Below are positions 48,641 through 57,810 of a DNA stretch of 58,154 bases, in pieces. Within the stretch, counting starts at the first letter, position 1. Every line of letters begins with the position of its first letter. A model generated the notes under the pieces. The model was not told the DNA's origin, made no database searches, and was given only the letters and a program-made list of their open reading frames with translations. A program made the translations under genes and the position numbers. The stretch comes from Caryophanales bacterium (GTDB lineage: Bacteria > Bacillota > Bacilli > Exiguobacteriales > Exiguobacteriaceae): positions 1 through 58,154 of the forward strand of contig CABIYO010000014.1 of the NCBI GenBank assembly GCA_902362975.1, written 5' to 3'.

Positions 48641-50122
48641 TTGGAAAAATTGAATACGTTGAAACAAGACTGGCTCGGGAATCCCCGTGCCGATGTGATG
48701 GCAGGGATCGTTGTAGCCCTTGCACTCATCCCGGAGGCGATCGCCTTCTCACTTATCGCTGGACTGAATCCGATGATAGGACTATATGCGTCCTTTATCA
48801 TCGCGATGGTCATTTCGATTACAGGAGGACGCCCGGCGATGATTTCGGCTGCAACGGGCGCGATGGTACTCCTTGTCGTCGATCTTGTAAAAGATTATGG
48901 ACTTCAGTATTTGCTTGCTGCCGGGATTTTGGCTGGTCTCATCCAAATTACGCTTGGTCTTCTTGGCATAGCTCGTTTAATGAAGTTCATCCCGCGTGCG
49001 GTCATGGTAGGCTTCGTTAACGCCCTTGCCATCTTAATTTTCCAAGCTCAGCTCCCGCAGTTTGAAGGGGAGACGTGGATCATGTGGTCGATCGTAGCGG
49101 TTTCGCTTGCGATCATCTTGATTTTCCCACGTATCACATCGGCGATTCCGGCACCACTTGTCGCGATTGTCGCGATGACATTGCTCGTGTTCTTCATGGG
49201 TCTTGAGACGAAGACGATTGGAGATATGGGGACGATCACGGCGACGTTGCCGATGTTCCTGTTACCGGACATTCCGCTCACGCTTGAAACACTCATGATC
49301 ATCTTGCCTTACTCGATATCACTCGCTTTCGTCGGCCTGATTGAGTCATTGTTGACGGCACAGATCGTCGACGACATGACAGGGACAGACTCAGATAAGA
49401 ACCGTGAATCGAAAGGGCAAGGCGTTGCCAACATCATCGCTGGATTCTTCGGGGCGATGCCGGGTTGCGCGATGATAGGTCAATCCGTCATCAACGTCTC
49501 GTCAGGAGCACGAGGCCGGTTGTCGACATTTACGGCCGGACTCGCTCTTCTCATCATGATCATGACGATGAGCAACATTTTAATGCTCATCCCAGTCGGA
49601 GCACTCGTCGGCGTCATGTTCTTCGTGTCGTATGCGACGTTTGACTGGGGGTCGCTCAAGACCCTCAAGACAGGTCAAAAATCTGACTCGGTCGTCATGG
49701 TGACGACCGTACTCGCGACCGTACTCACTCATGACCTATCCATTGGTGTCATAGCTGGAATCGTGACGGCAGCTGTCATATTTGCTGCTAAGATTTCTCG
49801 TGTCGAGCTTAAACGGCGTCAAGATGAGCAACATGTTCATTACGAGGTGAACGGACAGCTGTTCTTTGCCTCGACATCAGATTTCGTCAATCAGTTTGAA
49901 GTCGATGAAGATGTCGAAGCTGGCATTAAAGAAGTCAGTATCGACTTCGCCAACACACATCTATGGGACGATTCTGCCATCGGAGCCATCGATAAGGTTG
50001 TCTTCAAGTATAGATCTGTTGGCATCGAGCCGAATCTAATGAACCTGAATAAAGATTCTGAGAAACTATTGAACACGTTAGCGCTTCACTTGCGCCAACA
50101 TGAAGCGAATGCAGGACACTAA
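48641..50122 (+). CDS. SulP-family anion transporter with STAS domain
   Basis: A 493-residue polytopic transporter starting at TTG 48641 behind AGAGAGGTG. The SulP signature region is [38 protein letters not shown], with about 12 membrane helices, and a C-terminal STAS domain (about 395-490: [38 protein letters not shown]). Substrates in this family are sulfate, bicarbonate or other small anions, often in exchange with sodium or protons. It is followed 14 bp later by a universal stress protein gene, an association seen in BicA-like loci, so bicarbonate is a reasonable guess. Confidence 0.88.
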   Translation: MEKLNTLKQDWLGNPRADVMAGIVVALALIPEAIAFSLIAGLNPMIGLYASFIIAMVISITGGRPAMISAATGAMVLLVVDLVKDYGLQYLLAAGILAGLIQITLGLLGIARLMKFIPRAVMVGFVNALAILIFQAQLPQFEGETWIMWSIVAVSLAIILIFPRITSAIPAPLVAIVAMTLLVFFMGLETKTIGDMGTITATLPMFLLPDIPLTLETLMIILPYSISLAFVGLIESLLTAQIVDDMTGTDSDKNRESKGQGVANIIAGFFGAMPGCAMIGQSVINVSSGARGRLSTFTAGLALLIMIMTMSNILMLIPVGALVGVMFFVSYATFDWGSLKTLKTGQKSDSVVMVTTVLATVLTHDLSIGVIAGIVTAAVIFAAKISRVELKRRQDEQHVHYEVNGQLFFASTSDFVNQFEVDEDVEAGIKEVSIDFANTHLWDDSAIGAIDKVVFKYRSVGIEPNLMNLNKDSEKLLNTLALHLRQHEANAGH

Positions 50123-50136
50123 GGGAGGGCATAATC

Positions 50137-50550
50137 ATGAGTAAAATCTTTTTAGCCATCGATGGGTCGGATCATTCGATGCGGGCGACACAAAAAGCGA
50201 TCGAGTTAGCAAAGCTGACAACTTCATCAATCGATGTCGTCCATGTGGTCTCACCAAAAGAGTCGAAAGAAAGTGCACTTCAATCGACAGGCAAGATTGA
50301 TTTAGAAACAAAACGAAAGCAACGACTCCAAGGATTCTTCGACGCCATTTCGAAGGCGGGCATTGAGTATGAATACATCGAACTTCGGGGCGAACCCGAC
50401 GTCGAACTCGTCAATTATGCCAACCATGAGCCATTTGAATTCGTGGTCGTCGGCTCTCGTGGATTGAACACGTTCCAAGAGTTCGTATTAGGAAGCGTCA
50501 GCCACAAACTTGCGAAACGATCGTTGTCTCCTGTGATTATCGTTCGTTGA
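50137..50550 (+). CDS. Universal stress protein (UspA family)
   Basis: A 137-residue protein starting at ATG 50137 behind AAGGGAGGGC. It has the single USP fold with the N-terminal IDGSDHSMRATQKAIELA and the ATP-binding signature VVVGSRGLNTFQEFVLGSVSHKLAKRSLSPVIIV (G-2x-G-9x-G-S). It probably binds ATP and modulates the SulP transporter encoded just upstream in the same operon. A clear terminator follows. Confidence 0.9.
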   Translation: MSKIFLAIDGSDHSMRATQKAIELAKLTTSSIDVVHVVSPKESKESALQSTGKIDLETKRKQRLQGFFDAISKAGIEYEYIELRGEPDVELVNYANHEPFEFVVVGSRGLNTFQEFVLGSVSHKLAKRSLSPVIIVR

Positions 50551-50554
50551 TTGA

Positions 50555-50587
50555 AAGCGCCACGGGTCTCGTGGCGCTTTTTTTATT
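50555..50587 (+). terminator. Terminator of SulP-usp operon
   Basis: Stem AAAGCGCCACG/CGTGGCGCTTT followed by TTTTT. Confidence 0.85.
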
Positions 50588-50611
50588 GTCGGTGTAAAGG
50601 AGATGAATGGT

Positions 50612-51853
50612 GTGAAAGAAACTCAGAAAACAATATACTACGGATGGTACATGGTCATGATCGCGGGGCTCGGCGTCTTTTTCTCTGGTCCCGGTCAGAC
50701 GTATTTTATCTCGGTGTTTATCGATCAATACATAACCGACTTCGGTTGGTCGCGTTCAGAAGTGTCGAGCATCTATTCGGCGGCGACGCTCGCTTCAGCG
50801 GCCTGTCTGTTCTTCGTCGGTCGATTGATTGACCGATTCGGGCAACGCGTCATGATGGTCTTAGCATCGATTCTCTTAGCCGTCGCCTGTCTGTTCAATA
50901 GTTATGTGACGAACTTGACGATGCTCTTCTTCGGCATTTGGATGCTCCGTTTATTTGGACAAGGCTCGATGACACTCATTCCGAACACGCTCGTTCCGCA
51001 ATGGTTCATCACGAAACGCGGGCAAGCGCTCAGTTATATGGCGATTGGTGGTTTCTTGAGTTCGGCTGTCTTTCCTCCGCTCAACGTTTGGCTCGTCGGT
51101 TTGATCGGCTGGCAGACGACGTGGCAAGTGTGGGGACTCCTTGTGTTTGTCTTGTTCACGCCGCTCGCTTACCGCTTTGTCCGTAATCGACCGGAGGATA
51201 TGGGGTTGTTGCCGGACGGTGGGACGAACCCACATCCGAGTCCAAAGTCGGCAGGCGCACCGGTTCACGTCGACATCGACTTCACGTTCAAAGAAGCGCT
51301 CAAAACACGGGCGTTTTGGCTGATCCTATCGTGTATCGGGATCCCGGCGCTCGTCAACACGGCGATTACGTTCCACTTGATCTCCATTTTTGAAGAACAG
51401 AGTCTGCCCCCAGTGACGGCCGCAATCGTCTTAAGTTTGATGGCAGTTCTCGGCTTCCCGGTGACGTTCATCGCCGGAAGGATCATCGACGTCGTGAAAA
51501 TCAATTATGTACTGATCGGCATCTTCGTGACCGAGATCGTCTTCATGGTTGTCTTGCAGTACACGACGACGTTCTCCCTGGCGATTCTCTTCGGTGTCAT
51601 TTGGGGGATCAGTAACGGTTTCGAGCGCATCGCCTTGAATTATGTCTGGCCGTATTACTTCGGTAGAGCCGCGCTCGGCAGCATCAGCGGGTTGGCGACG
51701 TCTGTCATGGTGCTCGGTTCTGCGGTCGGTCCACTCCCCTTTGGGATCGCCTACGACCTGTTCGGGAACTATGAGATGATCATTTGGTATTCGCTCATCT
51801 TCCCACTCATCGGAATCACCGCTGCATCTTTTGCTAAAAAACCTATTCGTTAA
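50612..51853 (+). CDS. Major facilitator superfamily transporter
   Basis: A 413-residue 12-helix transporter. Start GTG 50612 gives good spacing to AAAGGAG; an ATG at 50603 touches that site. The MFS loop motif is LIDRFGQRVMMVLAS between helices 2 and 3; a charged middle loop (PEDMGLLPDGGTNPHPSPKSAGAP) separates the halves. Arrangement (YYGWYMVMIAGLGVFFSGPGQTYFISVFIDQYI) resembles monocarboxylate/oxalate-formate-type MFS members, but the substrate cannot be named. Two hairpins follow. Confidence 0.82.
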   Translation: MKETQKTIYYGWYMVMIAGLGVFFSGPGQTYFISVFIDQYITDFGWSRSEVSSIYSAATLASAACLFFVGRLIDRFGQRVMMVLASILLAVACLFNSYVTNLTMLFFGIWMLRLFGQGSMTLIPNTLVPQWFITKRGQALSYMAIGGFLSSAVFPPLNVWLVGLIGWQTTWQVWGLLVFVLFTPLAYRFVRNRPEDMGLLPDGGTNPHPSPKSAGAPVHVDIDFTFKEALKTRAFWLILSCIGIPALVNTAITFHLISIFEEQSLPPVTAAIVLSLMAVLGFPVTFIAGRIIDVVKINYVLIGIFVTEIVFMVVLQYTTTFSLAILFGVIWGISNGFERIALNYVWPYYFGRAALGSISGLATSVMVLGSAVGPLPFGIAYDLFGNYEMIIWYSLIFPLIGITAASFAKKPIR

Positions 51854-51900
51854 ATCGAAAATGTTTCTTTATAAAAAGCTGACATAGTAGCGGAACAAAC

Positions 51901-51930
51901 ATGTCTTTATAACGAACGTTAAAAAGACAT
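51901..51930 (+). terminator. Terminator after MFS gene
   Basis: Stem ATGTCTTTaTAAC/GTTAaAAAGACAT with loop GAAC, followed by CTTTGTT. A second hairpin GAAAAGGGCT/AGCCCTTTTC lies at 51957-51982, at the edge of the truncated IS1182. Confidence 0.65.
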
Positions 51931-51980
51931 CTTTGTTCATCGGTTCACTTGAAAATGAAAAGGGCTATTTAAAGCCCTTT

Positions 51981-53078
51981 TCACTTCCGGTACATCGTAT
52001 GCGGGATCAAAGGTTGGCGCCCGCGGCGCTCGAGGATGTCCGTGTAGTTCTGTTGGCTCCCGTACCCGGCATCGGCGACGATGTAGGCGGGCAGGTCGAA
52101 GAAGGTTTCGATCTCGTCGAGGAACGGGATCAACGTTTTCGTGTCGGTCGGGTTCGGATAGACGTCATAGGCGAGCGTGTACTGACCTTCGGTTGCGATT
52201 TGGACGTTGTAGCCAGGTTTCAGTTGACCGTTCTTCATGTGATCCTCTTTCATACGCATGAACGTCGCATCATGGTCGGTTTTCGAATAGCTGTTGCGTG
52301 TGCCGAAGGTGACCATGTGTTCCTCGTATCGACGTTTCCGGGCCGCGAAGTCGGCGGCCTGTTTGCGGAGATGGCGAGGCTTCTTACGCTCCGCACGCAA
52401 TCGTTTCCGTTCCTCGACGTCCGACGTCGAGCTGATCTCCTCGTTGATGGATTCGATCGTTTCCTCGAGTCGCGCTGCGATGTGTTCCAGCTCTTGGACC
52501 GTGAGCGCGTCTGGGCTCTCCCGTTCGATCTCAGGGATGACCTGGTCGGCCATCAGCTCGTCGTACATCTGGTTCGACTTCTCGACGAGCGCGGCGTGGT
52601 GTTTTTCGACCGCCCTGCGCCAGACGAAGGTGTAGCGATTGGCGTTCGCCTCGATTTTCGTGCCGTCGATGAAGATCGCTTCCTCATCGATCGCGCCGGT
52701 CTCGACGAGATGGCACCGGAAGGCGACGAAAGCTTCTTTCAGGATCGGGGACACGGCCGGATGGACGCGGAAACGGTTGATCGTCCGATAACTCGGCTCG
52801 TGGCCCTGGGCGAGCCACATCATCCGCAAGCTGTCCTTGAGCAGGCCCTCGATCTTTCGACCTGAAAACGCGGACTGTGTGTAGGCGCAGAGGACGATTT
52901 TCATCATCATGCGTGGATGGTAGGCCGGGCATCCCGTCGTTCGCCAGAACGGTTCAAATGCCTCGTCCGGAATCTGTTCGACGAGGTCATGGACGGCGAA
53001 GGCGATATCGTTTTCCTGAAGCCGGACTTCTAAATCTAGGGGCAAAACCAATTGGTTCATGGTATACTCTTTATACAT
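51981..53078 (-). pseudogene. IS1182-family transposase, C-terminally truncated
   Basis: 365 residues remain of a family that is normally about 450-550. The N-terminus ([34 protein letters not shown]) and first catalytic Asp ([18 protein letters not shown]) and second Asp ([13 protein letters not shown]) are present, but the frame stops at HTMYRK before the catalytic Glu, where the IS has been cut. Likely inactive. The gene starts at ATG 53078; the ATG at 53060 ([11 protein letters not shown]) is an alternative. Confidence 0.8.
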
Positions 53079-53257
53079 AGGGGCACCTCCAAAGTTATGG
53101 TTTCGTCACTTTAACTTTATCAGAGGTCGCCCCTATCTGTTTAGTCCCAAATACGTGCACGAACCCATAAAAATGACAAGAGGCCCTCGTGAGCGAACAA
53201 GTCGCTCACGAGGGCCTCTTTCTTATAAATCTACTCGGTTATGTCCCAGCCTCTTTT
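51983..53257 (-). mobile_element. IS1182-family element, left end deleted
   Basis: The transposase gene reads leftwards from 53078. Between it and the right terminus are a strong hairpin GAGGCCCTCGTGAGCGA..TCGCTCACGAGGGCCTC and the terminal GTTATGTCCCAGCCTCTTTT (53238-53257), identical in plan to the MITE at 494-665. The opposite end (AAAAGAGGCTGGGACATAAC) is absent near 51980, so the element has been truncated and cannot move on its own. Confidence 0.8.
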
Positions 53258-53282
53258 GCTATACTGAGGACGAGGTGTTGAG

Positions 53283-53750
53283 ATGGAGAAATTGATAAAA
53301 GCATGGTTTATCGTGACGTTAATCACGTTTGGAATCTTTAAGCTCGGTGAAGTGATGACGACCCCTTACTCAGAGACACCAAGTGAAGGGAATCTATACT
53401 GGATTGTTCTCTTGATTGGATGGCCGTTTCTTTTATTGTTTATTTGGATCACCATTCGTTTGACACATCGAGTCGTCTCTTCTGTGCGACCGTTTGGAAA
53501 GGTCAGTTTAGCGATCGGAAGTTTCGTCATGGCCGGTATAGCTTGGATGACTAACCAATCACAGGCGGCGTCTCTTCGAGAAGGAATTCGTTTATCAGCC
53601 AATGAGTCGTACGCAGAAGGATGGAACCAGTTCACGAATATCATCTATATGAACCAGCTGACGTTCTTCCTTTTGACGGTCAGTTGTATGGGAGTCGGAA
53701 TTCTCTCATCATTCTTCCTAAACAAAAAACAGCGAGACGAAGCCATGTGA
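53283..53750 (+). CDS. Hypothetical membrane protein, 155 residues
   Basis: Starts at ATG 53283 behind GAGGACGAGGTG. Four hydrophobic stretches (KAWFIVTLITFGIFKLG, YWIVLLIGWPFLLLFIWITI, VSLAIGSFVMAGIAWM, LTFFLLTVSCMGVGILSSFF) suggest a polytopic membrane protein with a C-terminal basic tail. No family recognised. It lies just outside the IS1182 right end, which may have displaced its promoter. It is convergent with the glycerol dehydrogenase gene, sharing a terminator. Confidence 0.6.
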   Translation: MEKLIKAWFIVTLITFGIFKLGEVMTTPYSETPSEGNLYWIVLLIGWPFLLLFIWITIRLTHRVVSSVRPFGKVSLAIGSFVMAGIAWMTNQSQAASLREGIRLSANESYAEGWNQFTNIIYMNQLTFFLLTVSCMGVGILSSFFLNKKQRDEAM

Positions 53751-53769
53751 GCTTCGTCTCGCTGTTTTT
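53725..53769. terminator. Bidirectional terminator with 19-bp perfect stem
   Basis: AAAAACAGCGAGACGAAGC and its exact complement with loop CATGTGA, overlapping the 3' ends of both convergent genes. Confidence 0.85.
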
Positions 53770-54871
53770 ATAGGTGTTCTTTATAAAGACGTGCATAGCG
53801 ATCCGCAGCGATGATGGCGTCAGCAACTTCTTCAGGTGTAACATCGAAACCGCTATGAATCGTTTCGCCATCTGCCGTGGCCGCTTTCCCGACTTTCAAG
53901 ATGTCGTCTCGAGATGCATCTTTCAATTTGATATCTTCGAGTGTGACAGGTAAGTCAAGTGCCATATAAAAGGCAACATACTGCTCGAAATCTTCTTGAG
54001 GGCGTCCTTCGAGTGCGAGTTGCACGAGTGTTCCGAATGCAACTTTTTCACCGTGCGTCAAATGGTGGATATCTCCTTCAAGTGCGGTGAATCCATTGTG
54101 AATGGCATGGGCTGCAGCCAAACCACCACTTTCAAAGCCGAGCCCGCTTAATAAGGTGTTGGCTTCTACAACAGCTTCAAGCGCAGGTGTGACGACTTTT
54201 GCTTTGACAGCTTCATACGCTTGAATTCCGTATGTGAACAGAACTTCTTCACACCGTTCGGCAATCGCCTCCGCTGCAAGTGTCGGGACACCGCCAGCCA
54301 TCGTCTTGCCTCCGAATGCAAGGACACTTCGTACTTCCACCCATGTGGCCAATGCATCAGCAATACCTGACGCTAAGAAGCGTGGCGGTGCTTGTGCAAT
54401 CAATTCCGTATCCACAAGGACGAGATCCGGATTCTTTTTATAGAAGCGGTAACTTTCGAAATTGCCTTCCTCTGTATATATGACCGACAATGCACTCGTC
54501 GGTGCATCCGTAGAGGCGATGGTCGGTACAATGACGATACGGGCGTCCAATTCATCTGCGACCGCTTTTGCCGCATCGAGCGTCTTCCCACCGCCGAGAC
54601 CGATGACAAACGCTGTGTCACTCGCCTTAGCGTCTGTAGCGATTCGAGTAATTTCGTGCTTCGAAGCTTCTCCAACGAAATCAGCTTTCGTCGCTTTGAG
54701 CTGACTCGCTTGCAGAGATTTGGTCACCCGTTCGCCGACCAACTCCCATACGACGTCATCCGCGATGAGTAAAGCGTTTGAACCGAAGTGAGCGACAAAC
54801 TCTCCGATGCGATCAATCGTTTGTTTTCCTTGCACATACTTGGCCGGACTGATGAAAATGCGTTCTGACAT
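53768..54871 (-). CDS. gldA: Glycerol dehydrogenase (iron/zinc-containing alcohol dehydrogenase family)
   Basis: A 367-residue NAD-dependent enzyme that oxidises glycerol to dihydroxyacetone. Start ATG 54871 follows AAAGGATGG. Family motifs: [18 protein letters not shown] (NAD site), [18 protein letters not shown] (substrate loop specific to GldA), then zinc ligands Asp in [12 protein letters not shown], His in AAHAIHNGF and His in [11 protein letters not shown] cre-like site upstream implies CcpA repression in rich carbon. It stands alone, with a strong bidirectional terminator at its 3' end. Confidence 0.9.
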   Translation of the reverse strand: MSERIFISPAKYVQGKQTIDRIGEFVAHFGSNALLIADDVVWELVGERVTKSLQASQLKATKADFVGEASKHEITRIATDAKASDTAFVIGLGGGKTLDAAKAVADELDARIVIVPTIASTDAPTSALSVIYTEEGNFESYRFYKKNPDLVLVDTELIAQAPPRFLASGIADALATWVEVRSVLAFGGKTMAGGVPTLAAEAIAERCEEVLFTYGIQAYEAVKAKVVTPALEAVVEANTLLSGLGFESGGLAAAHAIHNGFTALEGDIHHLTHGEKVAFGTLVQLALEGRPQEDFEQYVAFYMALDLPVTLEDIKLKDASRDDILKVGKAATADGETIHSGFDVTPEEVADAIIAADRYARLYKEHL

Positions 54872-54902
54872 AGTGAACTCCATCCTTTCATGTCGGGATC
54901 AA

Positions 54903-54916
54903 TATAAGCGCTTACA
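54903..54916. promoter_or_regulatory. CcpA cre site upstream of gldA
   Basis: On the minus strand TGTAAGCGCTTATA fits the Bacillus cre consensus TGWAANCGNTNWCA with one mismatch; 32 bp before the gldA start. Confidence 0.7.
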
Positions 54917-54956
54917 AATTCATCATACCACAGTGCGTAAAGAATGTTCGTGAAGA

Positions 54957-55049
54957 TTACATGAAGAATGGCAGCTGACCGAGCACAAGCAATAGGATGA
55001 TGATGGCGACGACAATGAGAAACCCCCAGTCGTTCATTCGTTTCGTCAT
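54957..55049 (-). CDS. 30-residue single-helix membrane protein
   Basis: The frame from ATG 55049 to TAA 54957 encodes 30 residues: a short polar head MTKRMNDWG, one hydrophobic helix (FLIVVAIIILLLVLGQLP) and FFM. The ribosome binding site AAGGAGACATGTGCT is strong. Such tiny YjcZ/SscA-like hydrophobic proteins are common in Bacillales and often linked to sporulation or envelope stress; the specific function is unknown. It is upstream of gldA on the same strand. Confidence 0.65.
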   Translation of the reverse strand: MTKRMNDWGFLIVVAIIILLLVLGQLPFFM

Positions 55050-55245
55050 AGCACATGTCTCCTTCATAGGCTGGAATTGCGATTCCTCTTCAGTATAGGA
55101 GGTGGGAAGAAAAAGGGATGATGAATAAATTACCAGGTCAAAAAAAGATATGCCTTGTCGTGAGACGACAGGTCATCGGGTTTAAAAGATGATGAATCGG
55201 GAACATTAGGGTCGTATGTTGATTTTCTTGAAGGAGGAATTAAGT

Positions 55246-55905
55246 ATGTCGAAACATGTATTGATTGTCACAACGTCAGCAAATCAATTATCAAATGGTC
55301 ATACAACGGGGCTTTGGCTAGAAGAGTTTGCCGTTCCTTATTTATTGTTCGAAAAAGAAGGGTATAAAGTGACGGTCGCGAGTATCGAAGGTGGAGACGT
55401 GCCAATCGATCCGAATAGTTTAGAAGATGGTTTGTCAGAAGACATTCTCAACACACGGGAATTGCTTAAAGACACACCCCGTCTCGATCAAGTCGCAGAT
55501 GAGTCGTACGATGCAATCTTCTTGCCAGGAGGTCATGGGACAGTTGTTGATTTCCCAGAAAATGAAACATTACAACGTGTCATTCGCAACGTATACGAAA
55601 GTGGAAATATTGTCGGGGCAGTTTGTCACGGACCAGTTGGATTGGTCAATGTGAAACTCAGCAACGGCGAGCCACTCGTTAAAGACAAACAGGTGACAGG
55701 GTTCACCGATGCGGAAGAAAAAGAGATGCAACTCGATTCTGTCGTTCCGTTCCTACTTGAAACGGAGCTACGCAATCAAGGTGGGCGGTTCAAAGGAGCT
55801 GACAACTGGGCGGTGAACGTGGCAGTTGACGAACGTCTCGTCACTGGTCAGAACCCTCAGTCTTCTGAAGCGGTCGGGAAAGAGCTTGTTAAATTACTAG
55901 GATAA
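55246..55905 (+). CDS. DJ-1/PfpI-family (Hsp31-like) protein
   Basis: A 219-residue cytoplasmic protein starting at ATG 55246 behind AAGGAGGAATTAAG. It has the class I glutamine-amidotransferase-like fold with the nucleophile elbow GAVCHGPVGL (Cys about 125), a general-base region IFLPGGHGTVVDFP, and an N-terminal Glu in WLEEFAVPY. The family contains glyoxalase III/deglycase and chaperone members, so a role against methylglyoxal or carbonyl stress is plausible. Followed by a clear terminator. Confidence 0.88.
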   Translation: MSKHVLIVTTSANQLSNGHTTGLWLEEFAVPYLLFEKEGYKVTVASIEGGDVPIDPNSLEDGLSEDILNTRELLKDTPRLDQVADESYDAIFLPGGHGTVVDFPENETLQRVIRNVYESGNIVGAVCHGPVGLVNVKLSNGEPLVKDKQVTGFTDAEEKEMQLDSVVPFLLETELRNQGGRFKGADNWAVNVAVDERLVTGQNPQSSEAVGKELVKLLG

Positions 55906-55912
55906 TCGTGTG

Positions 55913-55945
55913 AAGCAACTTCGAATGTCGAAGTTGCTTTTTTGT
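55913..55945 (+). terminator. Terminator after DJ-1/PfpI gene
   Basis: Perfect 12-bp stem AAGCAACTTCGA/TCGAAGTTGCTT with loop ATG, followed by TTTTTG. Confidence 0.85.
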
Positions 55946-56014
55946 TTTTGGACATATGTCCTATTCATGTCTTCTTTCTTTTCGTAAAGTCAGACGGAGA
56001 GAAAGGGGAATGAC

Positions 56015-56440
56015 ATGGGAATTTTATTTGCCATCTTATCAGGGACGTTTATCGCCCTTCAAGGTATCTTTAATGCAAAACTAGGAGATGCGGTAGGCGC
56101 ATGGATGTCCGTCACCATTGTTCATTTTATCGGACTTCTGTTAGCACTCGCGATTTACTTCTTCAAGCGAGATGCGGACATGACAGCCTTCAAGCGTGTA
56201 CCTTGGTATTATAGTTTGGGAGGATTGTTCGGGGTATTCGTTGTCTTCGGCGAATTGACGGCAATTCAACAACTAGGAGTCACATGGGCAATCTGTGTAT
56301 TGCTTGTGGCACAATTAGTAGGAGCCTTCATCATCGATTTGAATGGCTGGTTTGGGGTCAAACGGAAACCGATGAACACGGGGCAGGTCATGGGACTCGT
56401 CTTGATGGTTGTCGGAATCGGAATCTATACATTTTCTTAA
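56015..56440 (+). CDS. DMT-type transporter, DUF606/YdcZ family (first of pair)
   Basis: A 141-residue protein with five hydrophobic helices, half the size of full DMT transporters. Typical start (ILFAILSGTFIALQGIFNAKLGDAVGAWMSVTIVHFIGLLLAL) and GLFGVFVVFGELTAIQQLG, the DUF606 pattern. These five-helix proteins pair in the membrane, often as antiparallel dimers of two neighbouring genes. The second copy is at 57141, with a Crp/Fnr regulator between. Substrate unknown. Start ATG 56015 has AAAGGGGAATG upstream. Confidence 0.82.
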   Translation: MGILFAILSGTFIALQGIFNAKLGDAVGAWMSVTIVHFIGLLLALAIYFFKRDADMTAFKRVPWYYSLGGLFGVFVVFGELTAIQQLGVTWAICVLLVAQLVGAFIIDLNGWFGVKRKPMNTGQVMGLVLMVVGIGIYTFS

Positions 56441-56454
56441 GGAGTTCACTTTAC

Positions 56455-57129
56455 ATGATGAATATTATGGATGTACTGACACGATTGCAGTGGAATCATC
56501 TGTTTTCGAATGAAACGCTTGAGTCCTCATCCGTGGTGACATATGCGTCCGGGACCATGTTATGTTCGAACGATCAGCATATCGAATCTTTATTCGTCGT
56601 CCTTGAAGGGCGTGTCAAAATTTATACGCTCAGTGAAGAAGGAAAATTACGATTGTTGCGTCTGAAGGCTGCTCCAACATTGATTGGAGATATCGAATAT
56701 GCGAGCGGACGCAATGTATTGCATACGGTTGAAGCGGTCGGTCCCGTAACGTGTCTGCACATCCCTTTCGAGGCACTTCGACGGCATAATCGTACAGTTG
56801 AATTTACAGAGCATCTGTTACGAGGCGTGTCCGAAAAATTATTCATTGAGGCGAACGCCTCGTCGAATCATCTCATGTCGACTCTCGAAGAGCGATTGGC
56901 AGGTTACTTGATTTCTCTCAGTGAATCAGGGAATGAACTGTTTCAAGCGGAGATGAGTCAACTGAAACGGAAAGAAGTCGCAGAATGGCTCGGAACGAGT
57001 TATCGTCATTTGAACCGAACGTTGCAGGCATTCGTGGATGAAGGATTGGTTAAACGAACGAGAAAAGAAGTTATCATTTTAAATAGTGAGCGATTGAAAG
57101 AACGTGCGAATGGCATGTTTTATGAGTAA
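56455..57129 (+). CDS. Crp/Fnr-family transcription regulator
   Basis: A 224-residue regulator starting at ATG 56455 behind AAGGAG. The cyclic-nucleotide-binding-like beta roll (about 25-120: SLFVVLEGRVKIYTLSEEGKLRLLRLKAAPTLIGDIEYASG) is followed by a dimer helix and a winged helix (about 150-215: RLAGYLISLSESG..LKRKEVAEWLGTSYRHLNRTLQAFVDEGLVKRTRKEVIIL). It resembles YeiL-type members. No FeS cysteines are evident. Placed between two DUF606 genes, it probably controls them in response to an unknown ligand. Confidence 0.85.
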   Translation: MMNIMDVLTRLQWNHLFSNETLESSSVVTYASGTMLCSNDQHIESLFVVLEGRVKIYTLSEEGKLRLLRLKAAPTLIGDIEYASGRNVLHTVEAVGPVTCLHIPFEALRRHNRTVEFTEHLLRGVSEKLFIEANASSNHLMSTLEERLAGYLISLSESGNELFQAEMSQLKRKEVAEWLGTSYRHLNRTLQAFVDEGLVKRTRKEVIILNSERLKERANGMFYE

Positions 57130-57140
57130 GGAGGGATTAT

Positions 57141-57614
57141 ATGATTTTTGGTATTATCTGTTCGGCAGTGGCTGGGGCATTTATTAGCGTACAAGCGGCG
57201 GTCAACGCGAAAATGAATAAAAATTTAGGGGCATGGGCCACCACGGTATTGGTCTTTATCGTTGGTTTGGTCGGATCCATCATCCCATTAGTATTATTTG
57301 GAGGAAATCTTGCTGGATTACGTGACTTGTCGCCAATCTATTGGCTCGGTGGTTTGCTCGGTGTCGGTGTCGTCTACTGTGTCATGCGCAGCATCCAGTT
57401 ACTTGGACCCACGTTGTCCGTGTCACTCATTCTCGTGGCACAACTCATTTGGGCGTTAGTCGTCGACTTATATGGCGCCTTCGGGATGCCTCAAATCACG
57501 TTATCGGCCGGACAAATTGTAGGGCTCACCATTCTGCTTGTCGGGGTCATTCTCTTTAAACAGTCTCAGACGGCGGCTATCGCCAAACAAGTTGTCAACG
57601 AAGCCACTTCTTGA
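57141..57614 (+). CDS. DMT-type transporter, DUF606/YdcZ family (second of pair)
   Basis: A 157-residue five-helix membrane protein starting at ATG 57141 behind AAGGAGGG. Motifs are FGIICSAVAGAFISVQAAVNAKMNKNLGAWATTVLVFIVGLVGS and WLGGLLGVGVVYCVMRSIQLLGPTLSVSLILVAQLIWALVVDLYG. It is homologous to the protein at 56015-56440 but has a different C-terminus. The two may form a heterodimeric transporter. A terminator overlaps its stop codon. Confidence 0.82.
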   Translation: MIFGIICSAVAGAFISVQAAVNAKMNKNLGAWATTVLVFIVGLVGSIIPLVLFGGNLAGLRDLSPIYWLGGLLGVGVVYCVMRSIQLLGPTLSVSLILVAQLIWALVVDLYGAFGMPQITLSAGQIVGLTILLVGVILFKQSQTAAIAKQVVNEATS

Positions 57615-57629
57615 AGAGTGGCTATTTTT
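57602..57629 (+). terminator. Terminator after second DUF606 gene
   Basis: Stem AGCCACT/AGTGGCT with TCTTGAAG loop, followed by ATTTTTC. Confidence 0.7.
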
Positions 57630-57686
57630 CTGAGCAAAACGGGTACAGGTTGGTAACGATTTTTTGATAGAATGAAGCAGTATGGT

Positions 57687-57810
57687 GTGAACTACTCGCC
57701 ACTTATTTGCTTCGCAAATTGAAGGGGAGCTTCTTGGGAAGAACGTACTTTTATTAGCCACGATTGTTTACCAAGCTCGTCGGGTGGTTCCCACCCTGAA
57801 GGAATTCGTC
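57687..57810 (-). ncRNA. IS605-type right end and 3' part of TnpB omega RNA
   Basis: On the minus strand, after the tnpB stop, the sequence runs through AGCTCCCC..TTGCGAAGCAAA..GGCGAGTAGTTCAC. The hairpin TTTGC/GCAAA and the terminal TAGTTCAC are the conserved right end of IS605/IS1341-type elements; the element would end at 57687. TnpB uses RNA from this region as a guide scaffold, so the guide would be the bases beyond it (57686 downwards), which match the host DNA next to the insertion. Confidence 0.65.

Noticed and set aside
51933..52865. Plus-strand 310-codon frame across the IS1182 transposase
   Set aside because: The minus strand encodes recognisable transposase motifs; this frame has none.
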